Assembly: GCF_000283655.1 (NCBI RefSeq)
Contig: NC_016624.1
Coordinates: 408,501 to 472,500 of the forward strand
Length of the DNA: 64,000 bases
Source: Azospirillum lipoferum 4B
GTDB taxonomy: Bacteria; Pseudomonadota; Alphaproteobacteria; Azospirillales; Azospirillaceae
Direction of reading: 5' to 3'
Part shown: piece by piece, positions 36,117 to 46,400 of the stretch
Numbering within the stretch: the stretch's first letter is position 1
Layout of the letters: each line of letters starts with the position of its first letter
Notes under the pieces: generated by a model
What the model was told of the DNA's origin: nothing
Databases searched by the model: none
Seen by the model: only the letters and a program-made list of their open reading frames with translations
Translations under genes and position numbers: made by a program

Positions 36117-37637
36117 ATGACCGACAACTTCTTCGACATCGCTACCGCACGCTTCCCCGCCGATGCCGACGCCCCGTTCATCGAGCTGGAGTCCGGACGA
36201 CGCTACAGCTATCGCGACCTGATGGAGATCAGCGGACGCTATGCCCGGCTGCTGGTGGGGCTGGGTGTGGCCAAGGGCGACCGCGTGGCGGTGCAGGTCG
36301 AGAAGTCGGCGGAAGCGGTCTTCCTCTATCTCGCCTGCCTGCGCGCCGGCGCGGCCTATCTGCCGCTGAACACCGCCTATACCAAGGCCGAGGTCGGCTA
36401 TTTCCTGGGCGATGCGGAGCCGAGGGTTTTCGTCTGCACGCCGGGAAACGCGGCGGCGCTGGCCGATACCGCGGCGGCGGCCGGTGTGGGGACCCTGCTG
36501 ACGTTGGGCACCGACGGTGACGGCAGCTTGGCCGAGCGGGCGGCGGGGCTGGATGCGGAGTTCGCCACCGTGGCCTGCGGGGCGAACGATCTGGCGGCGA
36601 TCCTCTACACCTCCGGCACCACGGGGCGGTCGAAGGGGGCGATGATGAGCCACCGCAACCTGTCCTCCAACGCCGCCACCCTGCACCGCATCTGGGGGTT
36701 CCGGCCGGACGACGTGCTGCTGCATGCGCTGCCGATCTTCCACACCCACGGGCTGTTCGTCGCCACCAACTGCGTGCTGATGAACGGCACCGGCATACTG
36801 TTCCTGCCCAAATTCGATGCCGACGCCGTTTTCCGCCTGCTGCCGCGGGCGACGGTGATGATGGGGGTGCCGACCTTCTACACCCGCCTGCTGGCCGACC
36901 CGCGCCTGACGCCGGAGGCGGCTGCCCATATGCGGCTGTTCATCAGCGGCTCCGCCCCGCTGCTGGCCGACACCCACCGGGAGTTCCGCGAGCGCACCGG
37001 CCACGCCATCCTGGAGCGCTATGGGATGACCGAGACCGGGATGCTCACCTCCAACCCGCTGGACGGCGACCGCATCCCCGGCACGGTCGGCTTCCCCCTG
37101 CCCGAGGTGTCGGTGCGGGTGGCGGACGAGAAGACGGGGGAGCCTGTGGCGGATGGCGAAATCGGCGTGCTGGAGGTGAAGGGGCCGAACGTCTTTTCCG
37201 GTTACTGGCGCATGCCCGAGAAGACGGCGCAGGAAATCCGCCCCGGCGGCTGGTTCATCACCGGCGATGTCGGCCGGATCGACGGGCGGGGCTATGTCCA
37301 CATCATCGGCCGCGCCAAGGATCTGGTGATCTCCGGCGGCTTCAACGTCTACCCCAAGGAGGTGGAGACGGTGATCGACGCCATCGACGGCGTGGTGGAA
37401 TCCGCGGTGATCGGCGTCCCCCACCCCGATTTCGGCGAAGCGGTGGTGGCGGTGGTTCTGCGCCGTCCGGGTGCGGAAGCGCTGGATGAGGCGGCGGTGA
37501 TCGGCGCCTGCCGGGAGCAGCTCGCCAACTTCAAGGTACCGAAGGCGGTGGCCTTCTTGGAGGAGCTGCCGCGCAACGCCATGGGCAAAGTGCAGAAGAA
37601 CCTGCTGCGGGAGGCGTACAGGGGGCTGTTCGGCTGA
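36117..37637 (+). CDS. matB: Malonyl-CoA synthetase (malonate-CoA ligase)
   Basis: Acyl-adenylate-forming enzyme of 506 residues that makes malonyl-CoA from malonate, CoA and ATP. It matches rhizobial MatB along its length as I recall it: RVAVQVEKSAEAVFLYLACLRAGAAYLPLNTAYT, the P-loop-like AMP motif ILYTSGTTGRSKGAMMSH, LPIFHTHGLFVATN, HAILERYGMTETGM and the C-terminal catalytic lysine region PRNAMGKVQKN. The MatB-specific start FDIATARFP also fits. No matA (malonyl-CoA decarboxylase) or matC (malonate transporter) is adjacent, unlike rhizobial mat operons, so malonate must come from another route. Confidence 0.88.
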   Translation: MTDNFFDIATARFPADADAPFIELESGRRYSYRDLMEISGRYARLLVGLGVAKGDRVAVQVEKSAEAVFLYLACLRAGAAYLPLNTAYTKAEVGYFLGDAEPRVFVCTPGNAAALADTAAAAGVGTLLTLGTDGDGSLAERAAGLDAEFATVACGANDLAAILYTSGTTGRSKGAMMSHRNLSSNAATLHRIWGFRPDDVLLHALPIFHTHGLFVATNCVLMNGTGILFLPKFDADAVFRLLPRATVMMGVPTFYTRLLADPRLTPEAAAHMRLFISGSAPLLADTHREFRERTGHAILERYGMTETGMLTSNPLDGDRIPGTVGFPLPEVSVRVADEKTGEPVADGEIGVLEVKGPNVFSGYWRMPEKTAQEIRPGGWFITGDVGRIDGRGYVHIIGRAKDLVISGGFNVYPKEVETVIDAIDGVVESAVIGVPHPDFGEAVVAVVLRRPGAEALDEAAVIGACREQLANFKVPKAVAFLEELPRNAMGKVQKNLLREAYRGLFG

Positions 37638-37770
37638 GTGCGGGGGGCCGCACCGGCCCCCAACAAATCGCTTGTCCAGCATCGCCGCCGGGAGCAAAGC
37701 TCGCGCACCTGCCCCTCTACCCCTTTATTGAGGAGTAAAGGGGCGCCGACCTTTCCCTGCGTGCCTTGCG

Positions 37771-38583
37771 ATGACGACCCCCCTTCTCCGCCGCGCCGTC
37801 CTGCTGCTTGGGCTGGTGTCGGCCTTGCCCGTCTCCACCTTGGCCGCCTCCGCCATGGCCGGGCCGCGCAGCTATGCCGCCACCCATGGATCGGCGCCCT
37901 TCGTGACGGAGCATCTGATTCCGGGCTCCGACCTCGACCTCGAACAGGTGGACCTGACGCTGCCGGGGGCGAAGGTGGTGGCGCTGACCATCGACGATGG
38001 GCCGGACGCCAACGATCCGCGCATCCTCGACATCCTGCGGGCGCATCGGGCCAAGGCGACCTTCTTCTATATCGGCGCCAAGATCGCAGCCCATCGCGAC
38101 ATCGCCATGCTGGTCGCGGCATCGGGCAACGAGGTCGGCAGCCACACCCAGACCCACCCGATGACAACCGACCTGAAGCCGGCCCAGCGCGAATGGAATC
38201 TCGCGCGGGCGGAGGAGGCGCTGGCTTCGGTCGGCGTGCAGGCCACATGGTTCCGGCCGCCCTATGGCGATGTCGACGACGCGCTGGCGGCGCTGGCGCG
38301 CAGCCATGGCATGGCGACGGTGCTGTGGACCGCCGACAGCCAGGACTGGAAGGACACCGGTCCCGACATCGTCCGGCGCCGCGTGGTCGAGCGGCTGGCC
38401 CCCGGCGCCGTCGTGCTGATGCACAGCACCAAGGCCTCTTCCGTCGCCGTGCTGCCGGCAATCCTGGAGGAGGGGGAGCGGCGCGGATACCGCTTCGTCA
38501 CCATGACCGAATGGGAGGCGGCGATGCGGCAGGCGGTCACTCCGTCGCTGGCGCTGCTGCATCCGGCTCCGCGCCAGCGATAG
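37771..38583 (+). CDS. Secreted polysaccharide deacetylase (NodB homology domain)
   Basis: Carbohydrate esterase family 4 protein of 270 residues with an N-terminal signal peptide (LLRRAVLLLGLVSALPVSTLA). The NodB-type metal-binding motifs are present: ALTIDDGPDAND (motif 1, Asp-Asp), GSHTQTHP (motif 2, His-x3-His) and WFRPPYGDVDD (motif 3), with LMHST near the C-terminus (motif 5). It would remove N- or O-acetyl groups from an extracytoplasmic polysaccharide such as peptidoglycan or exopolysaccharide. It stands alone, 133 bp after matB and 129 bp before the BtsS-like kinase. Confidence 0.86.
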   Translation: MTTPLLRRAVLLLGLVSALPVSTLAASAMAGPRSYAATHGSAPFVTEHLIPGSDLDLEQVDLTLPGAKVVALTIDDGPDANDPRILDILRAHRAKATFFYIGAKIAAHRDIAMLVAASGNEVGSHTQTHPMTTDLKPAQREWNLARAEEALASVGVQATWFRPPYGDVDDALAALARSHGMATVLWTADSQDWKDTGPDIVRRRVVERLAPGAVVLMHSTKASSVAVLPAILEEGERRGYRFVTMTEWEAAMRQAVTPSLALLHPAPRQR

Positions 38584-38712
38584 GCGGCGGTCGTGCCGAC
38601 GCGGATGCCCGGGCAGAAATGCAAGGATGTCCCATCGGCGGGGATGGCATGCTGATGTAGGATGGCGGCCGAGCAGCGCCCGATGTCCGCGGCGGCTGCC
38701 GGGAATGCCGCC

Positions 38713-40416
38713 ATGCCTGTCGAACCCTTCACCCTGATCCTCTCCCTGCTTCAGCAGATGTGCGTCTATCTGGTGATCGCCTATCTGCTGAGCCGGACGC
38801 CGCTGTTCCTGCCGCTGACCCATGTGACGGTGCGCTGGCCGCACAAGCTGGCCTGCTATGTGATCTTCTCGATCTTCTGCATCATGGGCACCTATTTCGG
38901 CCTGCACATCGACGACAGCATCGCCAACACCCGTGCCATCGGCGCGGTGCTGGGCGGCATCTTCGGCGGGCCGTCGGTGGGGCTGGCCGTCGGGCTGACC
39001 GGGGGCATGCACCGTTATTCGCTGGGCGGCATGTCGGCGCTGGCCTGCGCGATCTCCACCATGGCGGAAGGGCTGATCGGCGGGCTGGTCCACCGCCACA
39101 TGGTGCGCCATGGCCGGATCGAGCCGCTGTTCAACCCGTTGCGCGTCGGCGCCGTCACCTTCGTGGCGGAGGTGGTGCAGATGCTGATCATCCTGGCGGT
39201 GGCCCGGCCGTTCGAGGCGGCGGTGCATCTGGTCGAGGTGGTGGCGGCGCCGATGATCGTCGCCAACACGCTGGGGGCGGCGCTGTTCATGCGCATCCTG
39301 CTGGAGCGCCGCGTCCTGGACGAGAAGCAGTCCAGCGCCTTCTCCGCCAAGGCGCTGAAGATCGCCGCGCGCTGCGACGGCGTGCTGCGCGGCGGCTTCA
39401 ACAGCGAGAACAGCACCCGCGTCGCTCGCATCATCTATGAGGAGACCGGCGTCGGCGCCGTCGCCATCACCGACCGGGAGAAGCTGCTGGCCTTCATCGG
39501 CATCGGCGACGACCACCATCTGCCCGGCACGCCGATCAGCTCGCGCCAGACCCATCAGGCCATCGCCAACAATCAGGTGATCTATGCGGACGGCAACGAG
39601 GTGGCCTATCGCTGCTCGATCAGCCCGACCTGCCGGCTGGGGGCGGCGTTGGTGATCCCGCTGGTCGGCGAGGATGGCGGGGTGATCGGCACCATCAAAC
39701 TGTACGAGCCGAAGACCAAGATCTTCTCCACCATCAACCGCACGCTGGGCGAGGGTGTCGCCCGGCTGCTGTCCAACCAGATCCTGGCCGGCCGCTACGA
39801 GCAGCAGAAGGCCCTGCTGGCGCAGTCGGAGATCAAGCTGCTGCACGCCCAGGTGAACCCGCATTTCCTGTTCAATGCGCTGAACACCATCTCAGCGGTC
39901 ATCCGCAACGATCCGGAGCGGGCGCGCCAGCTGGTGCAGAACCTGTCCACCTTCTTCCGCAAGAACCTGAAGCGCCCCAGCGAAACGGCGACGCTGGCCG
40001 ACGAGGTCGAGCATGTCAGCGCCTATCTGCAGATCGAGCTGGCGCGCTTCAGCGGCCGGCTGACGGTGGAGATCGACGTGCCGGACGATTTGCGCCATGC
40101 GGCGATGCCCGCCTTCTCGCTGCAGCCGATGGTGGAGAATGCGATCAAGCACGGCACGGCGCAGCTGCTGGGCGACGGCCATGTCCGCATCGCGGCGAAG
40201 CGGGAGGGCGGCGACCTGCTGTTGTCGGTGGAGGACAATGCCGGGCTTTACGAGGCCAAGCCGGGCGGCGACGGGCTGGGCATGACCATCGTCGACCGCC
40301 GCATCCGCAACCGCTACGGTGAGGCGTATGGCGTCTCCATCGCCTGCGACCCCGATGTCTTGACCCGCGTCACCCTGCGCCTGCCGCTGCCGGCCGAAGA
40401 ACCCGTTCCGGCATGA
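38713..40416 (+). CDS. btsS: BtsS-like pyruvate sensor histidine kinase (LytS family)
   Basis: Membrane sensor kinase of 567 residues (E. coli BtsS has about 561). The N-terminal 5TM-LYT sensor region includes LLQQMCVYLVIAYLLSRTPLF, FCIMGTYFGLHIDDSIANTRAIGA and GLTGGMHRYSLGGMSAL, nearly as in E. coli BtsS from memory. A GAF domain (AITDREKLLAFIGIGDDHHLPG) follows, then the kinase core with NPHFLFNALNTI (phospho-His) and FSLQPMVENAIKHG plus GDGLGMTIVD. The start at 38713 was chosen by alignment with BtsS; a start at 38662 adds 17 residues. BtsS of E. coli binds extracellular pyruvate with high affinity. The response regulator follows 40 bp later. Confidence 0.88.
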   Translation: MPVEPFTLILSLLQQMCVYLVIAYLLSRTPLFLPLTHVTVRWPHKLACYVIFSIFCIMGTYFGLHIDDSIANTRAIGAVLGGIFGGPSVGLAVGLTGGMHRYSLGGMSALACAISTMAEGLIGGLVHRHMVRHGRIEPLFNPLRVGAVTFVAEVVQMLIILAVARPFEAAVHLVEVVAAPMIVANTLGAALFMRILLERRVLDEKQSSAFSAKALKIAARCDGVLRGGFNSENSTRVARIIYEETGVGAVAITDREKLLAFIGIGDDHHLPGTPISSRQTHQAIANNQVIYADGNEVAYRCSISPTCRLGAALVIPLVGEDGGVIGTIKLYEPKTKIFSTINRTLGEGVARLLSNQILAGRYEQQKALLAQSEIKLLHAQVNPHFLFNALNTISAVIRNDPERARQLVQNLSTFFRKNLKRPSETATLADEVEHVSAYLQIELARFSGRLTVEIDVPDDLRHAAMPAFSLQPMVENAIKHGTAQLLGDGHVRIAAKREGGDLLLSVEDNAGLYEAKPGGDGLGMTIVDRRIRNRYGEAYGVSIACDPDVLTRVTLRLPLPAEEPVPA

Positions 40417-40456
40417 TGATCCTCTCCTCGATGGTCTTCTCCTTGATGGTCTGCCC

Positions 40457-41176
40457 ATGATGAACATCCTGATCGTCGACGACGAGCCGCTGGCGCGGGA
40501 GGAACTGCGCCGGATGCTGGAGGAGGCCGCCGATATCCGCGTCGTCGGCGAATGCGCCAACGCCATCGAGGCGATCGGCGCCATCAACCGGCAGTCGCCC
40601 GACGTCGTGTTCCTCGACATCCAGATGCCGCGGGTCAGCGGGCTGGAGATGCTGAGCATGCTCGACCCCGACCGCATGCCGCGGATCGTCTTCCTGACCG
40701 CCCATGACGAGTATGCGGTCAAGGCCTTCGAGGAACATGCCTTCGATTACCTGCTGAAACCGGCCGACCCGGCGCGGCTGGCGAAGACCCTGCAGCGGCT
40801 GCGCCGGCAGCATGCCCCGCAGGAGGTCGGCGTGCTGCCGGGGGCGGCCGAGCTGCGCCACATCCCCTGCACCGGGGTCAACCGCATCACCCTGATGAAG
40901 CTGGCGGACGTCGAGTATGTCGTCTCGCGCCCGGCCGGCGTCTATGTGGTGGGGGAGGACGGGCAGGAGCGCTTCACCGAATTGACGCTCCACACCATCC
41001 AGGAAAAGAGCCAGCTGTTTCGCTGCCACTGCCAGTTCCTGGTCAATCCGGAACGCATCCGGGAGATCCATTTCGTCGACGGTGGTCTGGCGGAGATCCG
41101 GACCACCGGCGGGCACACCGTGCCGGTCAGCCGGCGCTTCCTGGGGCCGCTGAAGGAACGGCTGGGCATGGGGTGA
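40457..41176 (+). CDS. btsR: BtsR-like LytTR response regulator
   Basis: Response regulator of 239 residues, the same length as E. coli BtsR. The receiver domain has the acidic pocket IVDDEPLAREELRRML, phospho-Asp about residue 54 in VVFLDIQMPRVSGLEML, and the conserved Lys in FDYLLKPAD. The C-terminal LytTR DNA-binding domain (about 135-235) includes IPCTGVNRITLMKLADVEYV and TVPVSRRFLGPLKERLG. It is paired with the kinase upstream. Likely targets are cstA and the ybdD-like gene at 51.2-53.4 kb, whose promoter has three 21-bp-spaced direct repeats. Confidence 0.9.
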   Translation: MMNILIVDDEPLAREELRRMLEEAADIRVVGECANAIEAIGAINRQSPDVVFLDIQMPRVSGLEMLSMLDPDRMPRIVFLTAHDEYAVKAFEEHAFDYLLKPADPARLAKTLQRLRRQHAPQEVGVLPGAAELRHIPCTGVNRITLMKLADVEYVVSRPAGVYVVGEDGQERFTELTLHTIQEKSQLFRCHCQFLVNPERIREIHFVDGGLAEIRTTGGHTVPVSRRFLGPLKERLGMG

Positions 41177-41211
41177 GGCTGCGGACTCGACTCATGGGCG
41201 TTCGTTCGTTG

Positions 41212-41338
41212 GATGAAGCCCCTCTCCCCGTGCGGGAGAGGGGTTGGGGTGAGGGGCGCAAGTCTAATATTTCCAACGATCTACGGCCTCCGTACCCCTC
41301 ATCCCAACCCTTCTCCCGCAAGGGGAGAAGGGCTTTGG
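41212..41338. repeat. Pair of GC-rich intergenic hairpin repeats
   Basis: Two facing hairpin-forming units, 41217-41255 (CCCCTCTCCCCGTGCGGGAGAGGGG, shortened here, plus TTGGGGTGAGGGG) and 41298-41336 (its degenerate inverse, CCCCTCATCCCAACCC onwards). They resemble REP-like repeats found between genes of many bacteria; a smaller relative lies at about 36030-36055. They separate btsR from the next operon and may end its transcript. Nothing else was seen in the 319-bp gap except the operator at 41442-41457. Confidence 0.6.
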
Positions 41339-41441
41339 GACCTAAGGTGATCGCTCTGGTCCAAACCCAATCGGCCTGAGCGCAACCGCGCGCAGCCGAT
41401 GGACAAGCGCGTCGGGCCGGTGTACAAACCGCCCGAACGAG

Positions 41442-41457
41442 GTGAGTGTGCGCTCAC
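41442..41457. promoter_or_regulatory. Putative TetR operator for the second efflux operon
   Basis: Inverted repeat GTGAGTGTGCGCTCAC (5-bp outer arms plus inner symmetry) 39 bp upstream of the TetR gene. This form is common for TetR repressors that head RND operons. It is probably the site of autorepression. Confidence 0.6.
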
Positions 41458-41495
41458 TTTCCTAATATGCCCGGTTTTCGAAAGACAGCAGCCCC

Positions 41496-42227
41496 ATGGC
41501 TCCACGCCTGGACAGCCGTGCCCGGCGGCGGGCCATCGTCGACGCCGCCTTGCCGCTTTTCGCGCGCAAGGGCTTCGCCGCGACCACCACGAAGGAGATC
41601 GCGCAGGCCGCCGGTGTGTCCGAGGGCCTGATCTTCAAGCATTTCCCGTCCAAGGCCTCGCTCTACGAGGCGATATTCCTCAGCTGCGTCGACGGCGACC
41701 CGGAATATGAGCGGCTGATCGCGCTGCCGCCGGGCACCGCGACGCTGGCGCAGATGATCCAGGGGCTGGTCGGCTATTTCGTGATGCAGGTCCCGGCCGA
41801 TCCGAACGAGCGGGCCCGCCAGCGCCTGTCGATCATCAGCCTGCTGGACGACGGCGAGTTCATGCGGCAGGTCTATGAGGGAATCCGCAGCCGGTTCCTG
41901 CCCTGCTTCACCGCCTCCATCGATGCCGCCATCGCCGACGGCGATCTGGTGCCCGGCCCGATCGATGCGGAGAGCGGGCTCTGGCTTGCCGAGCATCTGT
42001 GCGAGATGATGGCGACCGTCTGCCTGTCCGGCGGAACGGTGGTTCCCTACAGCTGCGGCCGTCCCGAGCTTGCGCGGCGGACCGCATGGTTCATCCTGCG
42101 TGGGCTCGGCCTGCGCGACGAGGCCATTGCCGCCCAGGAGCGCAGCGGCCATCTGGCCTTCGTGCCGCCATCGCCGCCGGAAGGCGGACCAAGAGATGAC
42201 GAATCCACACCCGAGAGAGCGGAGTAG
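41496..42227 (+). CDS. TetR-family regulator heading RND efflux operon
   Basis: Predicted repressor of 243 residues with the helix-turn-helix DAALPLFARKGFAATTTKEIAQAAGVSEGLIFKHFPSKASLYEAIF (about residues 16-60) and a ligand-binding C-terminal domain. It is transcribed in the same direction as the downstream membrane fusion and pump genes, 6 bp before the first, so it is the first gene of an autoregulated operon. The C-terminal tail (about 25 residues) is rich in Pro and acidic residues and looks disordered. Confidence 0.86.
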   Translation: MAPRLDSRARRRAIVDAALPLFARKGFAATTTKEIAQAAGVSEGLIFKHFPSKASLYEAIFLSCVDGDPEYERLIALPPGTATLAQMIQGLVGYFVMQVPADPNERARQRLSIISLLDDGEFMRQVYEGIRSRFLPCFTASIDAAIADGDLVPGPIDAESGLWLAEHLCEMMATVCLSGGTVVPYSCGRPELARRTAWFILRGLGLRDEAIAAQERSGHLAFVPPSPPEGGPRDDESTPERAE

Positions 42228-42233
42228 CCGATC

Positions 42234-43477
42234 GTGACCCTGGAGCATTCGCCAAAGACCGAGACGTCGTTCGGGCATCCGGCGTCGGAGCCGGGCCACG
42301 GCACGCCGCCGTCCCCGCCCCGCCCGCCGCGCAAGCCCGTCACCCGCGGGCGGCTGACCGTGCGCATCATCATCATGCTGGTGGTGCTGGGGCTGCTGGG
42401 GGCGGCGCTGTACGGCTTCAACACCTTCCGCGCCAAGGCCATCGCCGACTTCTTCGCCAACAACAAGCCGCCACCCACCCCGGTGGCCCTTGCGGAGGCG
42501 ACGGTGCAGAGACCGTGCCGAAATACCTGTCCGCCATCGGCACGCTGCAGGCGGCGCGTCAGGTGACGGTGGCACCCGAGGTCGCGGGCCGGGTGGAGCG
42601 CATCCCCTTCGAATCGGGCGCCCGCGTCAAGGCCGGCGACCCGCTGGTGCAGCTGAACGACGCCACCGAGCAGGCCGACCTGCTGGCCCAGCGCGCCCAG
42701 GCGCGACTGGCGGAGCTGAACCTGGAACGTTACCGCGACCTGCGCCGCAGCCAGGCCACGCCCCAGAGCAACGTCGACCAGTATCAGGCGCAGCTCGACG
42801 AGATCAACGCCAACATGAAGCGCACGAGCGCCCTGATCGGCCAGAAGCTGATCAAGGCGCCGTTCGACGGCGACCTCGGCATCCGGCAGGTGAATGTCGG
42901 CGATTACGTCAATCCCGGCGCCACCATCGTCACACTGACCGACCTGTCCCAGCTCTATATCAACTTCACCCTGCCGGAGCAGGCATTTCCCAAGCTGTCC
43001 GTCGGTCAGGAGGTGCTGATCAATGTCGACGCCCTGCCCGGCCGCGATTTCGGCGCGAAGATCACCACCATCGAGCCGCAGGTCAGTGCCGACACCCGCG
43101 CGGTGAAGGTGCAGGCGACCATGGACAACCGCGAGCGCCTGCTGCGGCCTGGCATGTTCGCCAATGTCCGCGTCGTGCTGCCGCCGCAGCCCAACACCGT
43201 GACCGTGCCGGAAACCGCGGTGGACTACACCGTCTATGGCGATTCCGTCTTGGTGGCCGTCCAGGGGAAGACCCCGGACGGCAAGGAGCAGCTGGTGGTG
43301 GAGCGCAAGTCGGTGAAGACCGGGGACCGGCTCGCCAACCGGGTGGAGATCCGCAGCGGCATCAACCCCGGCGACCGCGTCGTGGTGTCCGGCCAGATGA
43401 AGCTCGCCAACGGCGCCGCCGTCGTCCCGGCCGAGAACAACCCGCTGACCCCGCCGCAGTCCCTGCCGCAGAACTGA
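42234..43477 (+). pseudogene. RND membrane fusion protein gene with a one-base frameshift
   Basis: The adaptor is split over two frames. The first (42234-42566) gives a cytoplasmic start, a membrane anchor (VRIIIMLVVLGLLGAALYGF) and PTPVALAEATVQ. The second (readable from 42509) continues ETVPKYLSAIGTLQA and runs through the lipoyl, coiled-coil and barrel domains to 43477. Joining at 42509 by adding one G restores a continuous protein of about 414 residues, normal for the MexH/MdtA type. So either one base was lost and the pump adaptor is inactive, or the sequence has an error here. The downstream pump gene is intact, which makes an error or a recent mutation most likely. Confidence 0.82.
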
Positions 43478-43487
43478 GGCCGACGCC

Positions 43488-46400
43488 ATGGGCAATTTCA
43501 CCGACATCTTCATCCGCCGGCCAATCCTGTCCGTCGTGGTCAGCCTGCTGATCCTGCTGGTCGGGGCCCGCGCGATGCTGGAACTGCCGATCCGGCAGTA
43601 TCCGCAGCTGCAGAACACGGTCATCACCGTGACCACCAGCTATCCCGGCGCCTCGCCCGAATTGATGCAGGGCTTCATCGCCACGCCGATCGAACAGGCG
43701 GTGGCGACGGCGGAGGGGCTCGATTACCTGACCTCCTCCTCCACCCAGGGGCAGAGCGTCGTCACCGCTTACGTCCGGCTGAACTTCGACCCCAACGTCG
43801 CGATGACCGACGTCATGGCGAAGGTCAACCAGGTCAAATACCAGCTCCCGCGCGAGGCCAACGACCCGATCATCCTGAAATCGACCGGCGAGACGACCTC
43901 CATCCTCTATATGGGCTTCTCCAGTCCCGACCTGTCGGGTGCCGCGATCTCCGACTATCTGACCCGCGTGGTGCAGCCGGTGCTGTCCACGGTGGAAGGC
44001 GTGGCGCGCGCCCAGATCCTGGGCGGCCAGACCTTCGCCATGCGGCTGTGGCTGGATCCGGTCAAGATGGCGGCGCGCAACATCTCGCCAGCCGACGTCT
44101 CGGCGGCGATCGCCGCCAACAACTACCAGTCGGCGCCCGGCCAGACCAAGGGCGTCTTCGTCATCTCCAACATCACCGCCAACACCGGGCTGACCGACGT
44201 CGAGCAGTTCCGCGACATGGTGGTGAAGGCCAAGGACGGGGCGCTGGTGCGCATGCGCGACATCGCCACGGTCGAACTCAGCTCCAAGAGCTTCGACGCC
44301 AGCGTGGCGATGAACGGGCAGCAGGCGATCTTCATCGGCGTCGACAGCACCCCGACCGGCAACCCGCTGAACATCGTCGCGGACATCCGCAAGATGGAGC
44401 CGGACCTGCGGCGCAACCTGCCGCCGGGCATGAAGATGGAAATCGTCTATGACAGCACCCGCTTCATCCAGGCTTCCATCGACGAGGTGGTGAAGACGCT
44501 GATCGAGGCGGTCGCCATCGTCATCGTCGTCATCTTCCTGTTCCTCGGATCCTTCCGGTCGGTGCTGATCCCGATCGTCACCATCCCGCTGTCCATCGTC
44601 GGTGCCGCCACCTTCATGCTGGCGCTGGGCTTCTCGCTGAACCTGCTGACGCTGCTGGCGATGGTGCTTGCCATCGGCCTCGTGGTGGACGACGCCATCG
44701 TCGTGGTGGAGAACATCCACCGGCATATCGAGCACGGAAAATCGGCGGTCGCCGCATCGCTGATCGGCGCCCGCGAAATCATCGGGCCTGTCATCTCGAT
44801 GACCATCACGCTGGCGGCGGTCTATGCGCCCATCGGCCTGCTGGGCGGCCTGACCGGCGCGCTGTTCCGCGAGTTCGCCTTCACGCTCGCCGCGTCGGTG
44901 ATCGTGTCCGGCGTCGTGGCGCTGACGCTGTCGCCGATGATGTGCTCGGTCATCCTCAAGGAAGGCGGAAACCAGGGCGGTTTCGCCGCCTTCCTCGACC
45001 GCCAGTTCGAAAAGCTGGCGGACTGGTACGAACGCCGGCTGCACGGCACGCTGGACTACCGGGCGGCCACGCTGCTGTTCGCCGTCGGCATCCTGGCCAG
45101 CGTCGGCTACCTGTTCGCCAACACCATGGCGGAACTGGCGCCGGAAGAGGACCAGGGCATCCTGTTCGGCATCTCCAAGGCGCCGCAATACGCCAACCTC
45201 GACTATATCGACAGCTTCGGGAAGCAGATCGACGAGACCTTCGCCAGCTTCCCCGAGACCGACACCCGCTTCGTCCTGACCGGTGTGCCCACCCTCAACC
45301 AGGGCTTCGCCGGCATGATCCTGAAGCCATGGGACGAGCGCAAGCGGTCGGCTTCGGAGCTGCAGCCGCTGGCCCAGGCGGAGCTGAGCAAGGTGACGGG
45401 CATCAACGTGTTCCTGGTGTCGCCCCCTGCCCTGCCCGGGTCCACCGGCGGCCTGCCGGTGCAGATGGTGATCTCCAGCCCCGGCGATTACCGGACCATC
45501 TACGACGCCATCGAGCGGATCAAGGACGCCGCCACCAAGAGCGGCATGTTCATCATCACCGACAGCGACCTGCAATATGACAGCCCGGTCGTCCGGCTGA
45601 AGATCGACCGCGCCAAGGCGGCCGACCTCGGCCTGACCATGCAGTCGGTGTCGAGCACGCTGTCGGTGCTGGTCGGCGGCAACTACGTCAACCGCTTCAA
45701 CCTGAACGGCCGCTCCTACGAGGTCATCCCGCAGGTGCCGCGGGCCGACCGCCTGACGCCGGAATCGCTGACCAACTACTATGTCACCTCCGGGTCGGGC
45801 GCCCAGATCCCGCTGTCGACCGTGGTGTCGGTGGAGACGGCGGTGGAGCCCAACGCGCTGAACAAGTACAACCAGCTGCCGTCGGCCACCTTCTCCGCCG
45901 TGCCGATGCCGGGCGTCTCCATGGGTCAGGTCGTCGACTTCCTGGAGGAGCAGGCGCGCATCCACCTGCCGGCCGGCTTCAACCACGCCTACCTGTCGGA
46001 ATCGCGCCAGTTCGTGACGGAAGGCAACCAGCTGATGGTCACCTTCGCCTTCGCGCTGATCGTGATCTATCTGGTGCTGGCGGCGCAGTTCGAATCGCTG
46101 CGCGACCCGCTGGTGATCCTGGTGTCGGTGCCGATGTCGATCTGCGGCGCGCTGCTGCCGCTGTTCTTCGGTCTCGCCACCATGAACATCTACACCCAGG
46201 TGGGTCTGGTGACGCTGATCGGCCTGATTTCCAAGCACGGCATCCTGCTGGTGGAGTTCGCCCGCGAGATGCAGCTGAACGAGGGCGTGGACCGCCGCAC
46301 CGCCATCGAGCATGCGGCCCGCGTCCGCCTGCGCCCGATCCTGATGACCACCGCGGCGATGGTGGTCGGCCTGCTGCCGCTGCTGACCGCGGCGGGTGCC

